A stretch of 11,890 bases of DNA from an uncultured Sphingobium sp. (lineage in GTDB: Bacteria; Pseudomonadota; Alphaproteobacteria; Sphingomonadales; Sphingomonadaceae). The position numbers and the translations under genes were made by a program. The notes beneath the pieces are model-generated. The model saw only the letters and a program-made list of their open reading frames with translations. It had not been told where the DNA came from and did no database searches. The number at the start of each line of letters is the position of its first letter. The first letter of the stretch is position 1. Location: the NCBI GenBank assembly GCA_946479185.1, contig CAMLFF010000065.1, positions 1-11,890 of the forward strand, written 5' to 3'. Shown here in pieces: positions 6,694-11,890 of this stretch.

Positions 6694-8370
6694 ATGACCG
6701 GCGATGCTGGCTTCACGCTCATCATGCAGGATAGTGTCGATCCGACGACAGCGTTCGGCAAACCGCCGCTTCCTCCGCGCGAGCATGTTCAACTGACGCA
6801 GGACGGTCTGCTTATCGATCGCAATGTCGAAGTGACGATGCGCGATGGCATCCGCATTCTCGTTGATATTTATCGCCCTGCCGACGCGCCCGATGGCCCG
6901 CTGCCGATTCTGCTCGGCTGGAGCCCCTATGGGAAACATGGCCTGTCTGACTCGCTGTTCCCGCCGCACTCCGGTGTCGAGCCGGGCTGGATGTCCTCCT
7001 ACACCGCGTTTGAGGCGCCGGATGCCGCATGGTGGTGCGCGCGGGGCTATGCCGTGTGCAATGCGGACTCGCGCGGTATGTGGCTCTCCGAAGGCGAGGT
7101 GCGCCACAATGGCCGGGGCGAGGGCGAGGATTGCTATGATCTGATCGAGTGGCTCGGTGTGCAGCCCTGGAGCAATGGCAAGGTCGGCATGACTGGCGTT
7201 TCCTATCTCGCTGCCGTTCAATATCTGGTTGGCGAATTGAAGCCTCCGCACCTTGCCGCGCTCAACCCCTGGGAGGGATTCTCGGACTGGTATCGCGAGT
7301 TTGCCTATCATGGCGGCATTCGCGAGACGGGCTTTGTGCCACGTGGCGCTGCCAACCTTCGCTTCGGCAAGCAGCGCTATGAGGACACGAACGCCAATGC
7401 GATCGCGCATCCGCTCTATGATGAATATTGGGCGAGCAAGGAAACCGACCTCACCGCCATCGATATTCCAGCTCTCGTTGTCGGCAGCTGGGCCGATCAG
7501 GCGCTGCACACGCGCGGCACCTTTGAGGCGTTCCGCAAATTCTCCTCGGCCGATAAATGGCTGATCGGGCATGGCCGCAAAAAGTGGGCGCATTATTATC
7601 AGCCTGAGAACAAGGAACTGGCGCTTCTCTTCTTTGACCGCTTCTTGAAGGGCAAGGAGACGGCGATCAGCGAGTGGCCCAAGGTGCAAATTGAGGTGCG
7701 TGAGAGCGCGTCCAAATGGGAAATGCGGGGTGAGCAGGAATGGCCGCTCGCGCGCACGGAGTATCGCCCGCTTTATCTGGATGCGGCGAGTGGCACGCTA
7801 TCCGCCACGCACGCAGCATCGCAAGCGCAGGTCAGCTATGATCCACTCGATGAAGCTGGCGAAGCGCGGTTCGATATCCGCTTTGATGAGGATACCGAGC
7901 TCACCGGCTATATGAAGCTCAAGCTATGGGTCGAGGCGCAGGGCGCGGACGACATGGACCTGTTCGTCGCGCTCCAGAAGCTGGACGCAGATGGCGCGCC
8001 GGTCGGCATGACCTTTTACGCCTTTTTCGAAAATGGCCCGGTTGCGCTGGGCTGGCTGCGCGCCAGCCATCGCGCGCTCGACATGGAGAAATCCACGCCG
8101 TTCCAGCCGGTCCACCTCCACACCAGGGAGGAGATGCTCGAGCCGGGCGTGCCGGTTCCGGTCGAGATCGAGATCTGGCCGTCCTCCACGCTGTTCCGCG
8201 CGGGCGAGCAATTGCGCGTCGTCGTGAAGGGCATGGATATTTATCGCGAGGGCCTGCCGATGCTGCCATTCGCGCGGCATGAAGAGCTGCGCAATGCTGG
8301 CACGCACATCATCCACACCGGCGGCGACTATGATAGCCACCTGCTGGTACCGGTCATCCCGGCGAAGTGA
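6694..8370 (+). CDS. CocE/NonD-family (peptidase S15-like) serine hydrolase
   Basis: 558 residues from the ATG at 6694, chosen because AGGAGG at 6682-6687 lies six bases before it; the in-frame ATG at 6673 precedes that site and the ATG at 6688 abuts it. An alpha/beta-hydrolase core carries DGIRILVDIYRP near the start, RGYAVCNADSRGMWLSEGE, and the nucleophile elbow GMTGVSYLA with Ser170. SWADQALHTRG supplies Asp268, and GHGRKKWAH the probable His293 (His300 is an alternative). The C-terminal third is the beta-sandwich typical of cocaine esterase and X-Pro dipeptidyl peptidases (EIEIWPSSTLFRAGEQLRVVV). Family members hydrolyse esters, amides or acyl-peptides. There is no signal peptide, so it is cytoplasmic, and in this locus it probably opens an imported ester or similar substrate. 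Expression must come by read-through of the preceding terminator or from a promoter inside the receptor gene. Confidence 0.88.
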   Translation: MTGDAGFTLIMQDSVDPTTAFGKPPLPPREHVQLTQDGLLIDRNVEVTMRDGIRILVDIYRPADAPDGPLPILLGWSPYGKHGLSDSLFPPHSGVEPGWMSSYTAFEAPDAAWWCARGYAVCNADSRGMWLSEGEVRHNGRGEGEDCYDLIEWLGVQPWSNGKVGMTGVSYLAAVQYLVGELKPPHLAALNPWEGFSDWYREFAYHGGIRETGFVPRGAANLRFGKQRYEDTNANAIAHPLYDEYWASKETDLTAIDIPALVVGSWADQALHTRGTFEAFRKFSSADKWLIGHGRKKWAHYYQPENKELALLFFDRFLKGKETAISEWPKVQIEVRESASKWEMRGEQEWPLARTEYRPLYLDAASGTLSATHAASQAQVSYDPLDEAGEARFDIRFDEDTELTGYMKLKLWVEAQGADDMDLFVALQKLDADGAPVGMTFYAFFENGPVALGWLRASHRALDMEKSTPFQPVHLHTREEMLEPGVPVPVEIEIWPSSTLFRAGEQLRVVVKGMDIYREGLPMLPFARHEELRNAGTHIIHTGGDYDSHLLVPVIPAK

Positions 8371-8410
8371 AGACATTCAGCGCGCGCCCCACACGCGCCG
8401 CTGGACAAAG

Positions 8411-8446
8411 AAGAAGGGCGCGGATCACATGGTCCGCGCCCTTCTT
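8411..8446. terminator. Bidirectional terminator between convergent genes
   Basis: Perfect 14-bp arms (8411-8424 with 8433-8446, plus a flanking G-C pair) around an eight-base loop. The arms start with AAGAAGG and end with CCTTCTT, so each strand gives a GC-rich stem ending in a pyrimidine-rich 3' side. It sits between the hydrolase stop (8370) and the stop of the minus-strand DUF3237 gene (8473), as expected for a shared terminator. Neither side has a pure T-run. Confidence 0.8.
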
Positions 8447-8472
8447 CCCATTATGCATTGAAGCGTCGCCGC

Positions 8473-8964
8473 TCAGTCGAGCGTCTGCTTGAGCGCATAG
8501 TAAGTGAAGATCGAATGATCCGACGGTTCTGAACGCCGGCTGCCGGTGCCCACGATCAACGTCTTGCCCATCCACTCATGCGGCCCGGCTGGCACGATGA
8601 AGGTTGGTGAGAAGCAGAAATAGGCAGGCTGCGGCGTGCCATGATCGATCCGCCCTTCGCCCGGCTTGGCGGGGATCAGATAGCCATTATTGTTGATGTA
8701 GATCTTCGTCCCATCCTCGGCTTCCAGCATATAATGCGAGTTGACCACGATGGTGCCGTCGCCGCGCACGGCTGCATAATCTGCGCCGCTATCCGGGATG
8801 ACGCGGCCTGAGAGGCGCGGGCCGTAGATGGTCCCACTCGCGCACGGCGTATAGCCTTGGCTGCCACCGCCAGGCAGCGGCCCAAAGATGCAGCGCTCCG
8901 GGCGGAAATCGACGCGCATCTCGAACACATATTCGAGGTGGGCGGGGACTTGGGGGTCATTCAT
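8473..8964 (-). CDS. DUF3237 family protein, copy 1
   Basis: 163 residues from the ATG at 8964 (a TTG six bases further upstream is the alternative; GGAAGG lies ten bases before the ATG and four before the TTG). It matches DUF3237: YGPRLSGRVIPDSGADYAAVR (48-67), YMLEAEDGTKIYINNNGY (78-95) and SPTFIVPAGPHEWMGKTLIVG (119-139). There is no signal peptide or membrane segment, so it is cytoplasmic. The family is a small beta-barrel of uncertain biochemistry, often next to esterase, dehydrogenase or aromatic-degradation genes. It is last in a three-gene minus-strand operon, 66 bp after the second copy. The two copies share the GPR-GRVIP-SG-DY-VR, LEA-DGT-IY-GY and SP-F-VP-GPHEW-GK frame but differ strongly elsewhere, arguing for an old duplication and distinct roles. 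Residues conserved in both (Arg, Asp-Tyr, Glu, His-Glu-Trp) are active-site candidates. Confidence 0.82.
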   Translation of the reverse strand: MNDPQVPAHLEYVFEMRVDFRPERCIFGPLPGGGSQGYTPCASGTIYGPRLSGRVIPDSGADYAAVRGDGTIVVNSHYMLEAEDGTKIYINNNGYLIPAKPGEGRIDHGTPQPAYFCFSPTFIVPAGPHEWMGKTLIVGTGSRRSEPSDHSIFTYYALKQTLD

Positions 8965-9006
8965 GGGCAACGCGCCTTCCAGTCTATCGCTTTAACAATC
9001 ATGTGC

Positions 9007-9022
9007 GGGCGCCATCGCGCCC
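9007..9022. repeat. Hairpin between the two DUF3237 genes
   Basis: GGGCGC (9007-9012) and GCGCCC (9017-9022) form a 6-bp stem with a four-base loop in the 66-bp gap just after the stop of copy 2. No T-run follows on the minus strand, so it is unlikely to terminate fully. It could stabilise the upstream message or lower expression of copy 1. Confidence 0.4.
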
Positions 9023-9030
9023 AAGCTCGA

Positions 9031-9522
9031 TCAGAGCAACATGAAATAATGGATGCGGTTGGCCTTGGGCACCTTCTCGGCCACGCCCACGAAGATGTGT
9101 TTGCCGAGCCATTCATGCGGGCCTTCAGGCACGTCGAATTTGGGGCTGACGCGCATATAATATTCGTCCGCGCCGACCTCTTCATTGCGCGCCATGCGCT
9201 CGGCGACTTCACCCTCGGCCCAGCGATAGCCACGGCTCTGCAGATAGATTGGCGTGCCGTCATCCGCTTCCAGCAGATAGCGTGCGTCAAAATCGATCAC
9301 GCCATTGGGGCGGACGAGCGGATAATCGCCGCCGCTCATGGGGATGACGCGGCCACGGATGCGCGGGCCTTCGAATGTGCCCTGTGCTGCCCAGACTGCC
9401 GCGCGCATCGAGCCCATGCTGCTCGGCTTGATCCAGACCGGCGGGGTCAGATCGATCGCCACGGTGAAGGCAAACTCGAACTTCGGCGCAAACGGGTGAA
9501 CCGGGGGCGTGGGTATATCCAT
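9031..9522 (-). CDS. DUF3237 family protein, copy 2
   Basis: 163 residues, exactly the length of copy 1 from its ATG. The ATG at 9522 has AGGAG nine bases upstream on the minus strand. Family blocks are all present: FEGPRIRGRVIPMSGGDYPLVR (50-71), YLLEADDGTPIYLQSRGY (82-99) and SPKFDVPEGPHEWLGKHIFVG (126-146). There is no signal sequence. It lies 31 bp downstream of the SnoaL-like gene and 66 bp upstream of copy 1, so the three are almost certainly co-transcribed from the promoter near 10000. DUF3237 proteins have no settled reaction. In this catabolic setting an enzyme or binding protein acting on a ring or carbonyl intermediate is a reasonable guess, and the pair might form a heteromer. The long polar insertion between the second and third blocks (RWAEGEVAERMARNEEV) differs from copy 1 and could shape the substrate pocket. 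Confidence 0.82.
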   Translation of the reverse strand: MDIPTPPVHPFAPKFEFAFTVAIDLTPPVWIKPSSMGSMRAAVWAAQGTFEGPRIRGRVIPMSGGDYPLVRPNGVIDFDARYLLEADDGTPIYLQSRGYRWAEGEVAERMARNEEVGADEYYMRVSPKFDVPEGPHEWLGKHIFVGVAEKVPKANRIHYFMLL

Positions 9523-9553
9523 GTCGATCAGCTCCTGTAGATCATGATTGGTT

Positions 9554-9949
9554 TCAAGCGGGGGAGGCGGGGTGCGTCTTGTAACGCGCGCCTAAAATCT
9601 CGGAGAATTTGCCATCGCGCAGATGGTAGAAGCCAAGGCTCTCAATGTTGATCGACTGGCCCTTCATGAGTGGGCCTGCGATGAAATCCGGCCAGTCGGC
9701 AAGGCCGTAAAACTCGGTCCGCACATGGCAGGCGAGCGTATGTTCGTCTGCCGCGACGGCCAGAATATCCAGCGTCTCGCGGACTTTGGATTTCACGTCG
9801 CGGTAAAAATCGAGAATCGCGTCACGCCCGATAATCTGCCGCTTGTCGCCCAGGTTGAAGATCACATCATCGCAATAATAGCGGCCGAACCCATCAAAAT
9901 CATTCGCATTGAAGCGCGCGATATAGTCGGCATAATCCTCTCTCGTCAT
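9554..9949 (-). CDS. SnoaL/NTF2-like protein
   Basis: 131 residues from the ATG at 9949, with GAGGAGG ending four bases upstream. It matches the small alpha+beta cone of the NTF2/SnoaL superfamily: an N-terminal helix (MTREDYADYIARFNANDFDGFGRYYCDDVIF, first strand entered at about residue 27), the GRDAILDFYRDV helix, then strands through HVRTEFYGLADW, IESLGFYHLRDGKFSEILGARY. Family members are isomerases, cyclases, dehydratases or ligand-binding proteins; this fold alone does not fix the reaction. Polar pocket candidates are Asp28, Asp/His residues in the middle strands and Tyr103-His104. It is the first gene of the minus-strand operon with the two DUF3237 genes, directly behind a candidate promoter with an operator palindrome, so it is probably the most tightly regulated step. 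Cytoplasmic, no signal peptide. Confidence 0.8.
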   Translation of the reverse strand: MTREDYADYIARFNANDFDGFGRYYCDDVIFNLGDKRQIIGRDAILDFYRDVKSKVRETLDILAVAADEHTLACHVRTEFYGLADWPDFIAGPLMKGQSINIESLGFYHLRDGKFSEILGARYKTHPASPA

Positions 9950-9978
9950 CGTGCCTCCTCAGGTGCGGTCATCATATT

Positions 9979-9994
9979 TGTTGATTCTTCAACA
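9979..9994. promoter_or_regulatory. Candidate operator TGTTGA-N4-TCAACA before the SnoaL/DUF3237 operon
   Basis: Perfect 6-bp arms, four-base spacer TTCT. Identical arms and spacing occur at 3571-3586 upstream of the TonB-dependent receptor. Here the site lies 30-45 bp before the SnoaL-like start and touches the candidate -10 box, a placement that suits repression. The tandem-MarR protein encoded next door is the obvious candidate binder. Confidence 0.55.
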
Positions 9995-10021
9995 TGTAAG
10001 CAGCTCTTTTCACCGGATCAA
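9994..10021 (-). promoter_or_regulatory. Candidate sigma-70-type promoter of the SnoaL/DUF3237 operon
   Basis: On the minus strand, TTGATC (10021-10016) as -35 and TTACAT (9999-9994) as -10, separated by 16 bp. Both differ from consensus at two or more positions, so this is tentative. The -10 overlaps the operator palindrome. Confidence 0.35.
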
Positions 10022-10024
10022 CCG

Positions 10025-10107
10025 ATTATTGAGCCAAGCCAAAGGTCGGAAAGCTATTGAGCGTTGCATTATTGAGGGATTCTGTCCGAAAGCACTCAAT
10101 GATGAGT
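10025..10107. promoter_or_regulatory. Repeated ATTGAG motif upstream of the MarR-type gene
   Basis: ATTATTGAG occurs exactly at 10025-10033 and 10068-10076, with ATTGAG again at 10056-10061 and its reverse complement CTCAAT at 10095-10100. The last copy is part of the inverted repeat ACTCA-ATGA-TGAGT (10094-10107). This stretch lies between the divergent starts, directly before the regulator gene, and may hold its promoter and an autoregulatory site. No clear -35/-10 could be chosen. Confidence 0.35.
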
Positions 10108-10133
10108 GAGATGCTAGTTCAGGACGTTACCGC

Positions 10134-11132
10134 GTGACCGCTATGAGCCAAAGAAGTGTGCAGGCGGACAGGCGCTTCGAGGATCGCCACGACGCGAACC
10201 CGATGCCGATCGAGCAGGTAATGCGGATCTTCGTGAACAAACCTGGTTTCCTGCTCAACCGCATCGATCAGATTGCCAATGTGATTTACGGCACCTGCGC
10301 TGCTGGCGGCGAGACGCTGGCGCAGGCGGAGATGTTGCTGGCAATCGAGCAGGGCGAGCGCATGGATCAGGTGGGGCTGGCACGCGCTTGCGGTATCGAT
10401 ACGTCCACCGCTGCTGTCATCATTGCCAATCTGGAAGTGACCGGGCTCATTATCCGTGAGCAGGATCCGCTGGACCGGCGCCGCAGTTTGCCGCTCCTCA
10501 CGGACAAAGGTCGGGCGCGGCTCCCTGTAGTAAGAAAGGCATTCGCGCAATTGCAGGATGAATTGCTCGATGGCGTGATACCGGCTAGCCGCGCGATGCT
10601 GATCGATTTGCTCGCGCAGATCGCCCGCACCGGCAATGGCATGGCGCCGCCCTGGACGATGGAGGGATCGCTGTTCGAGGCGACCCCCAGCATGTTGTTC
10701 CGCCGCGCTCTGCAGATATCGCACGCCCAGTTCACCGCGCGCGTGGCGCCGCTGACGATCACCTTGCGGCAGTTTTCGGCACTGCTCATTCTGCATCTGC
10801 ATCCGGGCATGTGTCAGGTGGAGTTCGCTCGCGCTTACGGCCTTGATCCATCGACTTGCGCTGTCGTGCTCAAGAACCTGACTGCGCGCGGCCTGCTGAT
10901 GACCCAGCGTGCAACGGAGGATCGCCGCAAGACGCTTTACTTCGTCACCGATCAGGGTCGCGAGGATGCTGCGGTTCTGCAACGCCTTGCCGAGCAGTCC
11001 GAGGAGGAGATGATGTCCTCTCTGCCCAACGACACGGTTCTGCGGCTGCTGCCACATCTCCACACCATCGCCAAAGCTCAGTCGCACCGGCTGCGTTACC
11101 CCGGCTGCCTGACATGGGATGACGTGGGCTGA
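10134..11132 (+). CDS. Tandem (two-domain) MarR-family transcriptional regulator
   Basis: 332 residues. The GTG at 10134 has AGGA nine bases upstream; the ATG at 10143 is possible but lies 18 bases from it. Two full MarR-like units lie in one chain. Unit 1 is about 36-160, with helix-turn-helix QVGLARACGIDTSTAAVIIANL (79-100) and wing DPLDRRRSLPLLTDKGR (111-127). Unit 2 is about 184-312, with QVEFARAYGLDPSTCAVVLKNL (228-249) and wing TEDRRKTLYFVTDQGR (261-276). The units resemble each other closely in these parts, indicating internal duplication. Ordinary MarR proteins are about 140-170 residues and work as dimers; this one may act as a single-chain pseudodimer with two unequal DNA-reading heads and ligand pockets. 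Both wings keep the DRR signature, so both may touch DNA. Its place between the divergent operon and the aldehyde dehydrogenase suggests it represses both, relieved by a pathway ligand. Confidence 0.88.
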   Translation: MTAMSQRSVQADRRFEDRHDANPMPIEQVMRIFVNKPGFLLNRIDQIANVIYGTCAAGGETLAQAEMLLAIEQGERMDQVGLARACGIDTSTAAVIIANLEVTGLIIREQDPLDRRRSLPLLTDKGRARLPVVRKAFAQLQDELLDGVIPASRAMLIDLLAQIARTGNGMAPPWTMEGSLFEATPSMLFRRALQISHAQFTARVAPLTITLRQFSALLILHLHPGMCQVEFARAYGLDPSTCAVVLKNLTARGLLMTQRATEDRRKTLYFVTDQGREDAAVLQRLAEQSEEEMMSSLPNDTVLRLLPHLHTIAKAQSHRLRYPGCLTWDDVG

Positions 11133-11237
11133 CGCAAATTTAAAATAGATGTTGTCAACCAGTTGATCGGGCTCACATATCAATATACAACGATGTCTGA
11201 CTAATTGAGTGAGTCTCTCACTCGGGAGAGGATATTT
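11133..11237 (+). promoter_or_regulatory. Promoter/leader of the aldehyde dehydrogenase gene with inverted repeats
   Basis: The left part holds clustered GTTGA/TCAAC half-sites: TGTTG 11150-11154, TCAAC 11155-11159, GTTGA 11162-11166. These resemble the shared operator but not in its spacing. The right part holds GAGTGAG-TCT-CTCACTC (11207-11223) immediately before the ribosome binding site GGGAGAGG (11224-11231), which is six bases from the ATG. No unambiguous -35/-10 was found. There is no evident terminator for the regulator gene, so read-through from it is possible. Confidence 0.5.
11207..11231 (+). promoter_or_regulatory. Overlapping alternative hairpins at the ribosome binding site
   Basis: Hairpin A pairs GAGTGAG (11207-11213) with CTCACTC (11217-11223) over a three-base loop and leaves the ribosome binding site free. 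Hairpin B pairs CTCTC (11215-11219) with GAGAG (11226-11230), which is inside the ribosome binding site. The two share bases and cannot coexist. It may also simply be a DNA operator. Confidence 0.4.
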
Positions 11238-11890
11238 ATGGCGGATAGCGAACAACGCAGCCTGCCCGTGCGCAATCCACGCACTGGCCAAGTCGATTTC
11301 ATGCTCCCTGTGAGCAGTGCTGCCGATGTGGCGGCCAAGGCTGCCCAGCTCCGCGCGAACCAGAAGGCATGGGCCGCCAAGCCGCTCGCCGCGCGCATCG
11401 GCGTCATGCAGCGCTGGCTGGGCGAAGTCGCCAAGCGCGCCAAGGATATTGGCGAGGCGGACGCTGTCGATACCGGCGGTTGCCACACATCCTACATTCA
11501 GGGCTTCATTACGATGGGCAACATCGGCGGCTGGATCGAGGATGCGCAGGCCGCGCTCGATGCTGCGAGCTATAATGGCCCGTCCAAATCCATGCCGAGC
11601 GTCGAGGTGCGCACGCAATTTGTGCCCTATTCGCTGGTCGGCGTGGTTGGCCCGTGGAATGCACCGATGATGCTGGTGCTGCTCGATGCGATCCCGGCGC
11701 TGTTTGCGGGCTGCGCGGTGCTCATCAAGCCATCGGAAGTGACGCCGCGCTGGATCGAGCCTTTGTTCGAGACGGTGGCTGCCGTGCCGGAGCTGGCTGG
11801 CGTGTTCGATTATGTGCAAGGCGATGGCGAGACGGGCAAGGCGATCATCGATCAGGCCGATCTCGTCTGCTTCACCGGCAGCGTGCCGAC
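11238..11890 (+). CDS. Aldehyde dehydrogenase family protein (3' end outside window)
   Basis: Partial; 217 complete codons from the ATG at 11238, supported by GGGAGAGG six bases upstream. It shows the N-terminal, NAD(P)-binding part of the ALDH superfamily: NPRTGQV near residue 13, VGVVGPWNAPMM (134-145) with the conserved Pro-Trp-Asn that helps bind cofactor and substrate, AVLIKPSEVTP (160-170) with Lys164 contacting NAD(P) phosphate or ribose, and FTGSVP (212-217), the start of the glycine-rich cofactor turn. The catalytic Glu and Cys lie beyond the window. The enzyme oxidises an aldehyde to an acid in the cytoplasm. No substrate can be assigned; aromatic or aliphatic aldehydes are both possible. 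The neighbourhood suggests it handles an aldehyde released downstream of the hydrolase. Residues 75-100 (DAVDTGGCHTSYIQGFITMG) keep the usual ALDH helical pattern, so nothing looks broken. Confidence 0.9.
   Translation, partial: MADSEQRSLPVRNPRTGQVDFMLPVSSAADVAAKAAQLRANQKAWAAKPLAARIGVMQRWLGEVAKRAKDIGEADAVDTGGCHTSYIQGFITMGNIGGWIEDAQAALDAASYNGPSKSMPSVEVRTQFVPYSLVGVVGPWNAPMMLVLLDAIPALFAGCAVLIKPSEVTPRWIEPLFETVAAVPELAGVFDYVQGDGETGKAIIDQADLVCFTGSVP

Noticed and set aside
6187..7689. 500-codon open frame on the minus strand across the receptor and hydrolase genes
   Set aside because: It spans two well-supported plus-strand genes and a terminator, its product is Arg/His/Ala-rich without domains, and no ribosome binding site is apparent; it is an antisense shadow of GC-rich coding DNA.
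8857..9540. 227-codon plus-strand open frame across the DUF3237 genes
   Set aside because: Both minus-strand frames match DUF3237 block by block and have ribosome binding sites; the plus frame has no family features.
11150..11166. Third copy of the TGTTGA-N4-TCAACA operator before the aldehyde dehydrogenase
   Set aside because: Half-site words are present, but the spacing is wrong: the first pair abuts with no spacer and the second pair faces outward. It was kept only as a note in the leader region.
10119..11819. 566-codon open frame on the minus strand opposite the MarR-type and aldehyde dehydrogenase genes
   Set aside because: It has His/Gln/Arg-rich composition without recognisable motifs and runs opposite two clear genes and their intergenic region; antisense shadow.

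Overview
The window reads as part of a sphingomonad-like alphaproteobacterial chromosome. This is inferred from the high GC content, the style of the TonB-dependent receptor (TonB-box/plug start EEAIVVTGSR, C-terminal Phe), the KGLRHGF-type integrase fragment and the catabolic gene mix. No rRNA, tRNA or CRISPR was seen. It falls into two halves.

Left half (1-3440): the 3' end of an exodeoxyribonuclease III gene is followed by a gene-free stretch with several inverted repeats. After that comes a patch of genetic debris: the C-terminal half of a tyrosine recombinase on the minus strand, abutting a coiled-coil fragment and a glycosyltransferase-TPR gene that has lost its N-terminal catalytic part. 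Two small intact genes follow on the plus strand: an orphan winged-helix DNA-binding protein that overlaps the glycosyltransferase remnant by ATGA, and a membrane-anchored retropepsin-like aspartic protease with an unusual DTS motif.

Right half (3440-11890): this looks like an uptake and catabolism locus for an unidentified organic substrate, probably an ester. A large TonB-dependent receptor is followed, across a strong terminator, by a CocE/NonD (peptidase S15-like) serine hydrolase. Facing them across a shared hairpin is a minus-strand operon of three small proteins: a SnoaL/NTF2-like protein and two diverged DUF3237 paralogues of identical length. Divergent from that operon is a regulator with two complete MarR winged-helix domains in one chain, and beyond it an aldehyde dehydrogenase gene runs off the window.

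Plausible logic (inference): the receptor imports the substrate across the outer membrane, the hydrolase cleaves it, the SnoaL-like and DUF3237 proteins process an intermediate, and the aldehyde dehydrogenase oxidises an aldehyde product. The tandem-MarR protein would control the set. Supporting this, the same palindrome TGTTGA-N4-TCAACA occurs upstream of both the receptor and the SnoaL/DUF3237 operon, in the latter case overlapping a candidate -10 box. The aldehyde dehydrogenase leader carries two mutually exclusive hairpins around its ribosome binding site.
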